In this document: positions 10,471-21,488 of the stretch, piece after piece
Layout of the letters: the number at the start of each line of letters is the position of its first letter
Position numbering within the stretch: the stretch's first letter is position 1
NCBI GenBank assembly: GCA_033296885.1
Contig: MU863956.1
Coordinates: 108,005 to 172,004, forward strand
DNA: 64,000 nt
Origin: Triangularia verruculosa
Taxonomy: Eukaryota > Ascomycota > Sordariomycetes > Sordariales > Podosporaceae
Direction of reading: 5' to 3'
Notes under the pieces: model-generated
Told to the model about the DNA's origin: nothing
Databases searched by the model: none
What the model saw: only the letters and a program-made list of their open reading frames with translations
Translations under genes and position numbers: made by a program

Positions 10471-11803
10471 TCAAGGCTTGGCTATCCTGACAGCCCTCAG
10501 GAAGTAGTCTTCAACCGGTAGCAGGTTGAGGAGCAAGCCATTGAACTTCCAGGCAAGAAGACAGGCGATGGCACCGGCGACCGCATCCAGAATGAAGTGA
10601 TTGGCTGTGGCAACGATGGCAGTCAGAATGACAGCGGGATAGATCATTCCAATAGCGACAATAGCCAGCCTCTTCCATCCAAGCTTCCCAGACCGCCTAA
10701 GGGGAACCGTGGCAATAGTAAGTCCGACAAGAAATGAGTAGCCAAAGTGGAGGGAAGGCATGGCGGCTGTTTAGGTCAGTAATGGTCCCGTATCGGAATA
10801 AATAAGAGAAATCGAACTCACCATATTGGTTGCAAAACCGGTTCGTGGTCCACACACTGCTGTCACCATCGGCGCTGTGGACAGTGTCGACAAAGCCGTA
10901 GCTCTTGGCTTCCTTTGCAAACTCGCCATTGTAGTCGGGGTCGCTGAGAAGTCTCGGCGGCATGCAAGGCCAAAAGGTGAAGACAATGAAAGCCAACAGA
11001 TTGCAAAAGGCCATGGTCCTTCTCCTCTTCTCAAACGTATCGGGTCCGAATCGGGGGGCCAGTCTTCTCCAGTTCCCACTAATGGGGCGACCTCCATTCT
11101 CCTCCTGAATCTTCTGCCTCGGGCGAGCCGTCGTGACGTAGTAAAGGATGATCAGGTAAAGAATCGTGCCGGGAATGTGGATGAAAGAGTAGGTCTTGTT
11201 TGTCCATCGCATGAGCTCGGGTCGCTGAAGGAACCAGCGTTGCACAGCAGGTTCAATAAACATTCCTAACCGTTGTTCCAGATGGATGACCTGGAGTGCA
11301 TGTTCACGAGCGGTATCGACAGTCGACTCCTGCAGAGTTACGGCTGTAAAGGCTCTTCCGAGTTGATAGACCCAATAGATAAGAGCCCAGTACCAGACCT
11401 CGGCCAAGAAGGGAAGCCGCTGAAGCACACGGCTGAGGAAGCGGTCCTTGAAGATGGCGGCGTTCGGTGTGATGACCTCACGCTCCCACTTGAACACTTT
11501 GAGCTGGCGTGTCCGCCATGGCGAGTTCAAGTTGGATTCGTCGGTCAAAGTCCCGTCGGAGTCGATGCTGGTTTCGCTGGCCGGTGACCGCAAAAGGGCA
11601 TTTTCGTCGTCTGTGCTGGGCCGTCCTGATTCCACATCATCGTACTCTGGGTCCTTGTCGTACTTGAGATGTTGCCAAGGCACGGGCCTCGAGGATATGT
11701 ACGGTGATGAAGAGAAGGTGGCAGATTTGTTGCGGTTGACGATGGTGCCGAAGGTCAACAGACTGACCACAACGAGTGGCTCCAAAATGGCTCCGAGAGC
11801 CAT
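10471..11803 (-). CDS. PAP2-family integral membrane protein (inositolphosphotransferase Aur1/Ipt1-like domain)
   Basis: Exons 10822-11803 and 10471-10766, with a 55-bp intron, give 425 residues. The N-terminus is hydrophobic (MALGAILEPLVVVSLLTFG), followed by a Ser/Asp-rich cytosolic loop and several membrane segments. The intron lies inside the catalytic region: the join restores NQYAAMPSLHFGYS, and the second exon carries ANHFILDAVAG. These two blocks are the PSLHxG and NHxxxD signatures of the PAP2_3 group, which includes enzymes transferring phosphoinositol head groups in sphingolipid synthesis and other phosphatases or transferases. The true Aur1 enzyme is a different, better-conserved protein, so the substrate is open. 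Start: the ATG at 11801-11803; the reading frame further upstream opens only with TTG. Confidence 0.82.
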
Positions 11804-13560
11804 CTTGAAGGAGCGATGTGGTCCAAGGTCGGCTTGTTGTCGAAAAGCGAGGTGCCAGTCAGACTCGCGGGCAAACAAAGAAGCGATGGACCGATATGCA
11901 AAGCGTAGACCGGGAACTTGACAGGCTTTTGCTGAGGTTCCGGGGGCTCGGTTTTATCAAACGACTTGCAACCTGGCAGCAAGAAAAGTACCCCATCTGT
12001 TTGTCATTTTCTGCTGGGCCTCTGGGGATCATCAAGCCCGACATGCCGCGGTCGGGTGGTTTCCGGTATAGCTACCCCCTGATAGAGTTCGACACCAAGG
12101 CGGGATACTGCTTGGATGTCACCGACGTCCAAGCAATGCCCTTGCCATCTTGCAGCAAAGAACCCACCTCCATTTCATCGAGAAGCATGAAACCCCACAT
12201 CCTGACTCTTTGTCCCCAGAACGACTCCAGTGTCGCGTGAGAATTTTCTGAAGACGGCCAACGACTGGGCAAGTGCTCCGGTTGCACATCTTGGTTGATA
12301 CCAAGGATACCAAGGCATAAACGTGACAGGCTGGGCGAGGCGCAAACAACACCTACATAGAGACTCCCAAGCCCATCGCTATCTCCAAGGTCTCTTGGCC
12401 TTCATCCAGCAGCAACCCGAGTCCGAGAACACCTCTCGACCGGCGAATGTCGTTGGCCATGCCGGATAGGTCGGAACTAACTCGGCAGAGGGGTCCACCA
12501 TTTCGATGTTACAGCACGGGGCCAAGGAGGCACTAGACAAGCAAAATGCCTTGGAATTCCACATCCATATCGGGCCCTCTCCCGCACGATAGACGGCAGG
12601 GCAGCACAACTTGGGAGGCCATGTCCGCCGTACTCTGTAGGGACAGGGCATAAGCGGTCAATGACGACACACTGACAAACCAGCGGTTTTCATATCCACT
12701 GTGTCTTGCAAGCTGTTAGGCCGTTTATTACGGAAACATAACCAGCTAAAAGGTCACATATGCTACAAAATACTCAGCTGTCGGCCCCTGAAACTGAGAG
12801 AGAGAGAGAGATGAATGTGTACCGGATGTTGCCGTTTCATAATGATCGGGACATTTTCCCTGATCAAGAAGCGGCGTACGGACACGCAGCCGGGATTGGA
12901 TTTGCACGATTTCCTCTGTCGGGCCCACTCAGTCGGGCTTTCGGGGCACTAACTCGGGGGATCGGTGATCGATCTTGTTGTGCATGCCGACTGCACGGTG
13001 CGAGTGGGAAGCAAAGAGTGCCCGAGAACTTTGATCTGAAGTGTACGGATAGCGTGGTAACCCAGTGGTCGTCCCTGGCTTCAATCACTGCTATGACTAC
13101 AGCAAACTTGACACCATATGGTCTATATAAAATGGAGAGGCGTTTGCGTGGCTGGTTTCACAAACGGCTACTGGCAAGGAAATTCGGGAGCAGTCCATGC
13201 CCCGATCCCCGACACTAAAAGTGGCTAGGGGCTCGGCTGAGGACGGCACTGCTCCCATGACGTAATCAGCAGGCAACCCTGCACGCCTCTGGCCGACAAC
13301 ACTTCAACCCATCACTGCCCGCCCCCTTCCTCTCGCGAACGTGAAACAATGCCCACTCCAATCATGCGAATGTTATCGAGCAGCTGATTGCGATTCAGAT
13401 CCAGACCCGTGCCTTCGACTCCGTTTGGCGTACAGCAGCCCGCACACATTGCAAAGCGTTGCAGGTCCTGCAGGCCCTGCTCGCCATCGAGGACTATCCA
13501 TCACGCCGCACTTCTTGCAAGCTGCCAAGCTGCTGATGTCGCTCTGTTGTTTACCTCAAG
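11804..13560. other. Intergenic region, no gene recognised
   Basis: About 1.75 kb upstream of the PAP2 gene. A 152-codon frame at 12760-13218 (plus) has no domain, no splice support and random-looking composition. A short GA microsatellite occurs near 12796-12810. Confidence 0.55.
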
Positions 13561-14181
13561 TCAGCAATAATTATCGGCCGAGTGTAGGGAAAGGAAAATG
13601 GTCAAGCTCACATCTCGCCTCCTTGCCCGCTTCCGTCTTCTCGCATTCGAAGGCTTGTCATCTTCGTGCATCCATTCCAGGGTCTCGGCTGCTTTACGAC
13701 TGTGGACATTGAGGTCTCCCACAGCATGCAACAAACCCCATGAGAGTTGGGTCATGGACACAAGGTCAATTTGTTTCGGCAGTGCTTGGAGGACGAATGC
13801 ATCGTCAGCTGGTGTCATCTGTGAAGCCCTGAATTGGCTATACACATCAGCAAACCGAAGGAGTTCTTGTGCCCCTTGACGGACCTATTTTGGATCAGAT
13901 GGTGAGCCTCAAAAGCGGTAAACATGGGGTAAACGCACCCTCCAGAACCCTTTCTCAACGCCATAAGAAAAGGATTCATCTCTAGAAATTTCAGTGGCGA
14001 TGGAAAGTGCTGAAGAGTCATCGGACAGTCCGCTTGTGCTGATCGGACTCTGGCCTGCTTGGCGATGGGCTGCTGGGTCTCCCTCTCGACCTTCTTCCAG
14101 AAAACTAGCTGCACGTATTGGGACTTCGTGGGTGGGCGATGTTTGCAATGGTGGTCTATCCAATCCGAATGTTGACGCCAT
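13561..14181 (-). CDS. Hypothetical small protein, two or more exons
   Basis: Probable gene built from exons 13939-14181 and 13561-13884, joined by a 54-bp GTGCGT...AATAG intron that keeps frame across FWR-VRQGAQELLRFAD. The 188-residue product has a disordered first half (Ser/Pro/Glu-rich) and a helical, well-structured second half (DDAFVLQALPKQIDLVSM, TQLSWGLLHAVGDLNVHSRK) that reads like conserved protein. The last part is a basic tract, RRRKRARRR, possibly a nuclear signal. A GTGAGC directly after this tract could be another donor, so the last residues may be replaced by a further exon between 13400 and 13560. The family is not recognised. ATG at 14181 chosen because upstream frame starts only with TTG. 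Confidence 0.5.
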
Positions 14182-14935
14182 TCGATTGTCTGGTCGGGGA
14201 AACAACGGTGTGGTGGAATGTTGATTTCAAGTGCGCTTGGTGGGACGATGGTGCAAAAAAGGTATGTACTGCTTCACCCCCTAAATCGTGTTGTTGGCTG
14301 GGTATCGTGGCCGCGCTTTTGTGCAGACCGCGGTGGCAAACAAGGTGTTTCTAAAATTCGCGGGTATAAGGTGAAAAAGCCCGGGAGATCGACCATGCCA
14401 TGTGTAACAAACACCGCCGGCATCTTCCCGGACAGTCGTCTCCGGAGCCTAGACCAGACCACTGGCGCGTGGCAACGGACAAAGCGATGGACTGGGCCAC
14501 TAGCCTCAAGGTTTTAAACCTTGCCCAGCTTCTGTTATGATAGTTCTGGGGTTTCTTTTCGCTTCTGTGCCTCTGCCTTTGGTGGCCATTGCTTTTTGCT
14601 TTTCCTCGGACACAACTACTGATTTTGCGGTCAGACCAGACGATTGGTCAATCACGCAGTCAGTTTATCATGATTGGATGAACACGCCCCTTTTGAGTCA
14701 GTGTCAATACACGTCATCGACAGCTATCCCCGGGCAAACTTACCTTATCTACACTTCGGCAGCGGCATCAGGAGCCAAATGTTAGCCACTATACCTATGA
14801 TTTGAATAGCCATGTATCAGACATTCATTAACCCGCAATCATGTTGTTTTGGTTCTATGCCCAAATCCGGTAGACATGGGTATTACATTGATTAACAAAC
14901 TTCCTATGGTTCTTGGCCTTCTCTTATGCTCCTAC
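14182..14935. other. Intergenic region
   Basis: Between two minus-strand genes. A plus-strand 82-codon frame at 14537-14785 starts with a hydrophobic stretch like a signal peptide, but nothing else supports it. Confidence 0.5.
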
Positions 14936-16420
14936 CTAATCTTGATCAATCCCCCGAACATTCTCACCAGCAATCATGAGTACTCCTCCCTGCTCAAAGT
15001 GCTGAAAAATGGCACCACTCAAATCCTCCTTTTTGGCGTCCAGCTTCCCCTTTTCCACCAAGTAGGTGACCATCTTCACCACCATAGTCACCCTCTCCCA
15101 AGTATCACGGTCAAGAAACGGCTTGCGGTACCGCGCCGGAACCAAATGCTTCACAACCAGTCGGATGGCCTTCTTGCATCTCGCCTGAATCTTGTCCAGA
15201 GACTGGCCCTGTTTGTCCGATAGAGATTCGATGCCCTCCTCCATCATGCAGTGGAACAGCTCCCACTGGTTGCTCAGATAATCATTGCCGCGGTACCTGT
15301 GAAGAAGAACGATCTCCAGAGGCGAGAGCTTGACCAAGTTGGCTGGTTTCAAGCGCACGACGTATTGGACGGGGCGGTCTGGCGGGGGTTTGTCTTTGCT
15401 GAAAGGCATTGTCTCGTCCTCCGTCCACGGCGCCCAAGGCGCACCCGCTCGGATGAGCACCTTTGAGAGCGCGACATGGGTGACATCCAATGTTGCTTGC
15501 TGGAGGGCGGTCACCTTGAGAATCGGATCTTGGCTGCCGTTGAAAACGCTGCTGAACGCTGTGTCGGAGGGGGTCAGAATCTTGTGGTCTAGCAGTTGCT
15601 GCAACACTTGGGCCCGATCCTCCATGCGCTTTTGTGCAATTCCCTGGCGCGCAAAAAAGATGGGCAGAATCCGAGTTGCGATGGCCGCCTCCATCTCCTC
15701 GCCATAGATCCCTTTCTTGATGAGATATTCCGAGATCCTGGCATCACCAAAATGGGCGGCGATACCCAAGGGGTCAAACTCCACGTCAGCCCAGGCGTTG
15801 TAGGTCACCCTTGAGCCCATCTTCAGAAGCTCCAGGTTGTCGGGAGAGGCTTGCAAGTAGGTCTCAACGATCGCCTCCACCAGGTCGAAATTTCCGGATG
15901 CGACAGCGAGCTGGAGTGGCGAGGGTGAGAACAACATGACACTGAGGCCACTGTAAGCAGCGTAGCGTGAAATATTGGGGAGTGTCGTCTCCCACACCTT
16001 GTCGGTTGAGACCTTGTGCTTAAGGTCTAAATCCATCTCGGGAATGAACCGGCTTTTGCGGTAGCCTCCTGTTAGCAATTCGTAGCTGATGTCGGGACGC
16101 TTCAAGTACACCGTTGCCGCTGCTCTGACAGTGCCGAGGATGTTGTGCTTGATCCCCCAGTATAACGCGGGAAGCTTGGTGTCAGCCAGAGCAGGATCGC
16201 CATTCCTCAGGCGATGGAGCATTTTCTCGAGACGGTTTGCGCCCTTGCGAAGATGAAAGTCCGGGTGGAGGGCATCTCTCATCTCTCTCTCATAGAGCGC
16301 CTCGACTACCACCGGGTGGTTGTTTAGGGCGACCACAAGGTTTCCCATGTCCGGCATTTCTAGGTGATCGGTGACCATCCGCAGCATTTCAACGGGAAGC
16401 CGCATGGGAAGAGGGGCCAT
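14936..16420 (-). CDS. F-box-like and ankyrin-repeat-like protein
   Basis: Single-exon protein of 494 residues from the ATG at 16418-16420. An upstream in-frame ATG at 16471 would add 17 residues, but the downstream start places LPMRLPVEMLRMVTDHLEM at the very N-terminus, as in fungal F-box proteins. The middle part has helix-pair units (SPLQLAVASGNFDLVEAIVE; DPLGIAAHFGDARISEYLIK) typical of degenerate ankyrin repeats. If the N-terminus is a functional F-box it would dock to Skp1 of an SCF ubiquitin ligase, with the ankyrin part choosing the substrate; this is inference. Many such lineage-specific proteins occur in Sordariomycetes. Confidence 0.72.
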   Translation of the reverse strand: MAPLPMRLPVEMLRMVTDHLEMPDMGNLVVALNNHPVVVEALYEREMRDALHPDFHLRKGANRLEKMLHRLRNGDPALADTKLPALYWGIKHNILGTVRAAATVYLKRPDISYELLTGGYRKSRFIPEMDLDLKHKVSTDKVWETTLPNISRYAAYSGLSVMLFSPSPLQLAVASGNFDLVEAIVETYLQASPDNLELLKMGSRVTYNAWADVEFDPLGIAAHFGDARISEYLIKKGIYGEEMEAAIATRILPIFFARQGIAQKRMEDRAQVLQQLLDHKILTPSDTAFSSVFNGSQDPILKVTALQQATLDVTHVALSKVLIRAGAPWAPWTEDETMPFSKDKPPPDRPVQYVVRLKPANLVKLSPLEIVLLHRYRGNDYLSNQWELFHCMMEEGIESLSDKQGQSLDKIQARCKKAIRLVVKHLVPARYRKPFLDRDTWERVTMVVKMVTYLVEKGKLDAKKEDLSGAIFQHFEQGGVLMIAGENVRGIDQD

Positions 16421-18278
16421 GATGGGCTGAAGATGAGGAGGTATCTTGGTGCTCTGGGACAATAGTGGCAATGTGTCGGTTAATGGAAAGTCGCCAACCT
16501 AGTCGCTCCACGGCTGCCGGTATAGATAGATATCTTGGATTGCCAGCGATGTTCGCTCTTGTGCTAGGGCTCCTTTGGTCGTCGCCTGGTCGAAGGAAGT
16601 GAGTTGTCACGAGGTGACCAAATTTGTCGTCGGAAACGATCTGGCGCCCGGCCTGAGTCTGTCCAGTTGTTTGCGGACTGGAACTATCAAATGGTGTGGT
16701 TCCTGGATCGTGCTGAAGATGTCGGAAAGGGTGAGGCGGAGAGAGTGGTTTGGAGGCAACTATCCCCGACGATTTGCTGATTGGAGGACAGAGAAAAATG
16801 CTGGATTTGGGAGTTGCTGATGCAAGATATTTACTCTGTGGGCTGGCGAGCAACCTGCCTGAGGAGCAAGACGCCGAAAAGCATGGACCACAGGAGGGTC
16901 ATCTTGTTCTCGAAAAGAAGTGAATAGGATTGACAGCGAGTGGGTCGTAGGAATTCACTTGGAGCCTCTCTTTCTCAAGATGGGGCTTGCACGCATAGAA
17001 CCCAGACGGGCAGAGATGCTCACAGGGTCAAGCTCAGTAGTTGCAAGGTGACCATGCTCGATCACCAAGCCAAGCGTCAGAAGCTCTTTTATTGATGGCT
17101 AGACACCTACCGATCTACCATACCTAGGTTTGCATGGTTGGCCTGAGAGAACCGTCATACAACACCCGCAACTGTCAGTTAACAGTCGGATTCATTGGCT
17201 ACCGGGATAGAGCCCAATTTGAAAGGAATGAAAGCATCCCACCTGGAAGAAGTAGGCCTGTGGTAAGAACCAGGAGTCTGGCCCACTTCTCTGGGCAAGG
17301 CACTACAGTCTTGATTTAAACTACCTACATATGGATTCCACGGCGTTTGCAACGTAAGTTGTCGTCCCATTGGCCAATTTATCAATTGACGCACCCTGCG
17401 CTGGCAATTCAACACCGTGGAACTAACGGTGGTGGTGGTGGAAACTTAGGTACATGGAGATAACCTCTTCTCTAATTGAACATCCGGTGAAACCACGGGA
17501 GAGACATGTCCAACCATGGGCTGAATGAAATCCTGAGCTGGCCGAGGATTGTTGGGGCAGTGTTTCAAGGGGATCATCTTCCGTCTAACTGCTATAGCGG
17601 CGCTATCAAAGCCAAAGAAAACACGAATATATATACAGGTCACTTCAATCAAGTTTTTCTACTAGCACATCTCGCAAGGAGTTGATAATGTTAGTCAAAT
17701 CTACTGTCGTTAGCTCCAGTCGTCAACGACTATACGGATCAGTTCTGATCAGACCACGTTTTGGTTTGGCTGCGATGATAATGAAGCTTTAGTTCGGTTT
17801 ATAGGCATCCTGAACTGTGTTTTACGGAAGGCTGGCCCTCTCAGGAACCCGGTCGTTCTGGTGGGTTTTGGGTCTGTCCTTAGGAAGGAGCGTCACCCTC
17901 AGGAACGACTGGTAAACCAGGACCCACATACCACTGCTATTGTCGACAGGATTTGAATAGGATTACTATCGAGTGGGCCTTATTCACTTGCTGAAACTTG
18001 ATTATTCAGCGATGAGGGCATCAGGAGCACGGTGGTTTCGTCGCCGGACCCTTCAGGCATCCCCTCGCGTTTTTTTGTTCCTTCAACCCCATCTCACAGC
18101 CCTTCATCGCGACCTTTTTTCGATTTTTCATCTCCCTACAAGCGACGTATCCTTCTAAATCGCGAGCCTCTCTGTCTACCTATCTTCACATCACTACCTA
18201 CCTAGCCTTGCGCACTCATTCCTTATTACGATCTACCATACCTTACACATCCCATCTCATTCTATCGAGAACGCCGCC
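16421..18278. other. Intergenic region between divergent genes
   Basis: About 1.86 kb shared upstream region of the ankyrin-like and F-box genes. Open frames are short and overlap on opposite strands. Just upstream of 18279 is a pyrimidine-rich leader (about 18040-18270), as in fungal promoters. Confidence 0.55.
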
Positions 18279-19295
18279 ATGGGTGACCGACCGACCAAGA
18301 GACAGAGGGTCAGTGGATCCGGCAAATGCAGCAACCAGAAGTCGCTTGTTCAAATGCCTCAACAAAAAACCTCGGAAAGCGGCATCACCTCCTTATTAGA
18401 GACTTGGCTGCCCCAGGAGCTGTTACTCATGATCAGGAACTTGCTCGAGCCCTGGGAATGGGCGGCTCTTACCCTTACAAGCCACACGATGATGACAAAA
18501 ATGGGAACAAATGCACTTCGGCTACCCCGGAACATCCTTTACAACCTTTTAGCCCTCCTCGAGCAACAGGGGCTGTATCCAGACAACGTCTTGTGTCCCG
18601 TATGCGTCAAGTTCCATTCACTGAACCCGGCTACTTCCAGCATTTCGCGTGCGTGCGAGGGAACGCCGTATGGGCCCGGCTGGACGAGAGGGAAGGGCGA
18701 AGTTGCTTTCCCGTCCCACCTTATCGGCGTTGTCGAAAACCCCAGCTGGGTGGTCACGATACCTTTCAATTTGGCCAGCGCCGTCATGCGCGTACACAAT
18801 TTCAACATCACCCCTCCTCTCCTACAAGCGAGCGACCTCAATTACAGTTTCCAAGAGGTGGCCTGGGATGACAGCTCTGTCAAATGGAATTTCAACACCA
18901 GCTGCGAGTTCTGTATCGCGACGGCAGTGGATCCTGTCAGTGGGATGGAAGAGGCCCATCTCTTCATGAAGCAGTGCACCGTCGTCTCCCCTCTCACGTT
19001 GACGTCGGGTTTCGGTCTCAAAGATGCGAGCATCGGTCTTCTACAACGACTGGAGGGCAAAACCGCGCAGAAAACAGGCAATTTCGCCTGTTGTCCGGAT
19101 ATGGAGTTGACACAGCACTACCTTGAGTGCTTTCAAGTCGACCATCCCAGCGGCAATGGATGCAGCTGCCTGTGGGGCGACGATCTGCCCTGTCATCCAT
19201 TTCATCAGTCACGACCCTGGAAGAAAGAATTCCAACTTGATGTTGAAACTTGCCGTTCTTGCGGTGCAAACCTTTGGTTGTGCGTCGGGCCGTAG
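18279..19295 (+). CDS. F-box protein with Cys-rich domain, probably truncated by a nonsense codon
   Basis: 338 residues, opening at an ATG in a GCCGCCATGG context. Residues about 40-70 (WLPQELLLMIRNLLEPWEWA) look like an F-box, and later segments carry cysteine pairs: CPVC near 105, CEFC, and CRSCGANLWLC at the end. The domain arrangement fits a large group of fungal F-box proteins whose C-terminus, after the last CxxC, continues with a basic stretch and a WxDLG motif. Here a TAG at 19293-19295 ends the frame right after LWLCVGP, but the same frame stays open for 75 codons to 19520 and contains REKVCLLVVWKDLGGCRTW. The annotated product is therefore likely to lack its normal C-terminus unless the stop is read through or removed by splicing. 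F-box proteins normally present substrates to SCF ubiquitin ligases. Confidence 0.75.
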   Translation: MGDRPTKRQRVSGSGKCSNQKSLVQMPQQKTSESGITSLLETWLPQELLLMIRNLLEPWEWAALTLTSHTMMTKMGTNALRLPRNILYNLLALLEQQGLYPDNVLCPVCVKFHSLNPATSSISRACEGTPYGPGWTRGKGEVAFPSHLIGVVENPSWVVTIPFNLASAVMRVHNFNITPPLLQASDLNYSFQEVAWDDSSVKWNFNTSCEFCIATAVDPVSGMEEAHLFMKQCTVVSPLTLTSGFGLKDASIGLLQRLEGKTAQKTGNFACCPDMELTQHYLECFQVDHPSGNGCSCLWGDDLPCHPFHQSRPWKKEFQLDVETCRSCGANLWLCVGP

Positions 19296-19520
19296 GGTGG
19301 CAGACGCGAGAAAGTGTGCTTGCTTGTCGTGTGGAAGGACTTAGGAGGCTGCAGGACTTGGAATATGAAATGGGATTGGCCAGCCCCTGCTGCCTCTGCT
19401 TGGGACTCACGAGATGATAATGGCTCCGAAGCCATGGAGCACGCGGACAGGCTCAGTGCCTACAACACGTACGAGGGCCTGTCGCAGGAGACAGCATTCA
19501 GGACGACACGACTGCTCTGA
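19296..19520 (+). pseudogene. In-frame 3' extension of the F-box gene after the TAG
   Basis: 75 codons in the same frame as the upstream F-box gene, starting GGRREKVCLLVVWKDLGG and ending at a stop at 19518-19520. A WxDLG motif at this place is what I expect from the family's C-terminal end. An alternative is a small intron from a GTGCGT near 19279 to an AG near 19344, which would remove both the stop and the WKDLG block and give a different tail. Confidence 0.5.
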
Positions 19521-20870
19521 AGCATCAAAGGACAACCATCGGGTATCATACCTATCCGCCAAGGATTCCACCTGAGGAGCGGGTGAGAATGGTGGAGCAG
19601 GAGAGACGGAGGAGCGTGGAGGGGCTTTAATCGCACGTGGTATTAGATGGAAGCCCAACTGGAAAAGCTCATAATTCATCAGATGGGGAAGGACAGGATG
19701 GTGAAGGATGGTGCTATTGGGGGAAGAGTTGCTTACACCGGGAACTTTGGTAAACTGGGCTGGTGGATTACGTTTTGTAACTTTAAGGATATCGGAGTTT
19801 GTATGCGCAAAGGAAGAGGCCCACGTATCGTAACGTTGGTATATTGTTGCAGGCAGTCAGGGGCTCTTATGGGACAGCTTAGCTGTATCGAGCACGCATC
19901 AACCAGAGTACCGAGTTAGCCAGAGCAACGCCTACTAGGTAGTCTTGAAGAGATGGAGGATTCATGTATTCTACACACCTATTAACGTACTCGGTACCGT
20001 ATCTTACCTGTAGCCTTTTTTTTTTTGTAATGGATCAAATCGGACTTCTCGGTTAGTAGTCTAAATAGGATAAGCCCGTTCCGCTGTACAAGGAGATGCC
20101 GAGATACCGTAGGTGATAAATATTCAACAACTTTGATTTCTAATTCATGCCCACGCAGGTAGCATACCCTGGTCAATAATATGGATTGCAACTTGGAATA
20201 GGCGTTCAAAGATAGTAAAGAGGCATTGTAAGACAGTTAATAGGTATCTAGATGAATTCTCAGGCCTCTCAACCGTCTTCTAATACCTCTCGACTATCTT
20301 CTAGGGTGGCTAGCCTGGCTAGCAGTCTCTATTCATTTCCACGACGTTGGGAGTTTAGCTAAAATGAAGTATTTGCAGGTACCTTCGGTGCCAATGGAGG
20401 TCAGCATTTTTTGTGATGAAATCTGGTTGCACCTCCCGGGCCGTCTGAACTGAACCATTGACATTGCCGATGAGGAAAACATTCATGGGACTGTGAATAC
20501 AAGAGACTGGAAAATTGGGTAGGATTTAGGGGCTATCTCCGATGATGGAAGGAGCCCAGGTGTGTCGGCACTGTATACTCTTGGCAAGGCTTGGCCGAAG
20601 TGTAGGTAAGCTTTCCAATTGCTACGCTATGAACTCAATCAGTCGTAAGGCTGACTCCTGATGACCCACTCCGTAAGCTGCTAGGTAGCATTTAGTGGTC
20701 ACTGGGCTCGCGGGGGGGATGATGAAGAGAAAGCATCTTGCAGTCTTCAGATATACTCCTTGAAGTTGAACGGGCAGAAAGCCACTTGTAGTGGAAGAAA
20801 ATGGAAGAGAAAATGCATACCTAAGCGGGATGCGGTCTCCAATAATCTATACCAGGGCCGTAATCAAAGT
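19521..20870. other. Intergenic region
   Basis: No gene recognised. The part 19980-20350 is AT-richer with many short TA-containing words and short stops in all frames, which could be a decayed repeat, but no transposon protein or terminal repeat could be recognised. Confidence 0.5.
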
Positions 20871-21488
20871 GATTGGATGCTGGCATGAAAAGCATAGGAG
20901 TGGCGAAATCTCCGCCCCCATGCTGCCAGACGACTGCGGCCAGACCTGGATTATGTGCCGCAATAACCAATCTCCCATGGCGTGGTGGGATAGATCAGCC
21001 GATTTGGCGGACTTCCTGTTGGAACAAGAAACTAGGTACATCCGTCATGTCAATAGTGAGTTGGTATCTTCCGTTTGAAGTCGGTTCGAGCCAGTTCTGA
21101 CGTGACATAGTATTGCCCAAATTCAAGACGGACAGTATAGCTACCCATGATCTGTGAGTTAGCTCTGAGGTTTTGGCCAGTGGTCATCGACGATCAAGGT
21201 CCGCGACTGGAGATATCCTTTTCAGCCAGAACTTTATCAACCCAACCATCTGGACCCATGAGGCAGCACATGTACTTTGCCTAACACATCATTCTGGCTG
21301 TATACGACAATGTTGTCCCCGGTGGTCTTGGGGGCATCCCTTCCCCCACCCCCAACCGCCAAGCTGTCCAAAACCAGTACAACAACGTCAAGAGCTTCTT
21401 CAGCAACAAGGTTCGCAATGTCGTAGCGCAAGATGTGCTCGGCAGCCCACTCCGTTGGTTGGCATCACCAGCCCAGTTGTCAGCATAG
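20871..21488 (+). pseudogene. Decayed con-13-like gene (conidiation-specific protein 13 family)
   Basis: Three segments in three different frames line up in order with the Con-13 family. First, near 20920-21055: CGQTWIMCRNNQSPMAWWD and then TRYIRHVN. Second, near 21197-21275: GDILFSQNFINPTIWTHEAA followed by HVL, with HEAAH resembling a zinc-protease HExxH. Third, 21294-21488: ILAVYDNVVPGGLGGIPSP, then helical residues ending at TAG 21486-21488. About 45 residues that normally lie between the second and third segments are missing, and the intervening sequence has stops. A GTGAGT after the first segment could be a fossil intron donor. Con-13 is a sporulation-associated protein in Neurospora. 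I judge this a pseudogene, because the deletion removes family core sequence. Confidence 0.68.

Noticed and set aside
14537..14785. Possible small secreted protein with hydrophobic N-terminus
   Set aside because: Only 82 codons, few cysteines, no further support; a hydrophobic stretch can arise by chance.
19980..20350. AT-rich segment suspected to be a transposon remnant
   Set aside because: No terminal repeats, target duplications or transposase/reverse-transcriptase fragments could be recognised.
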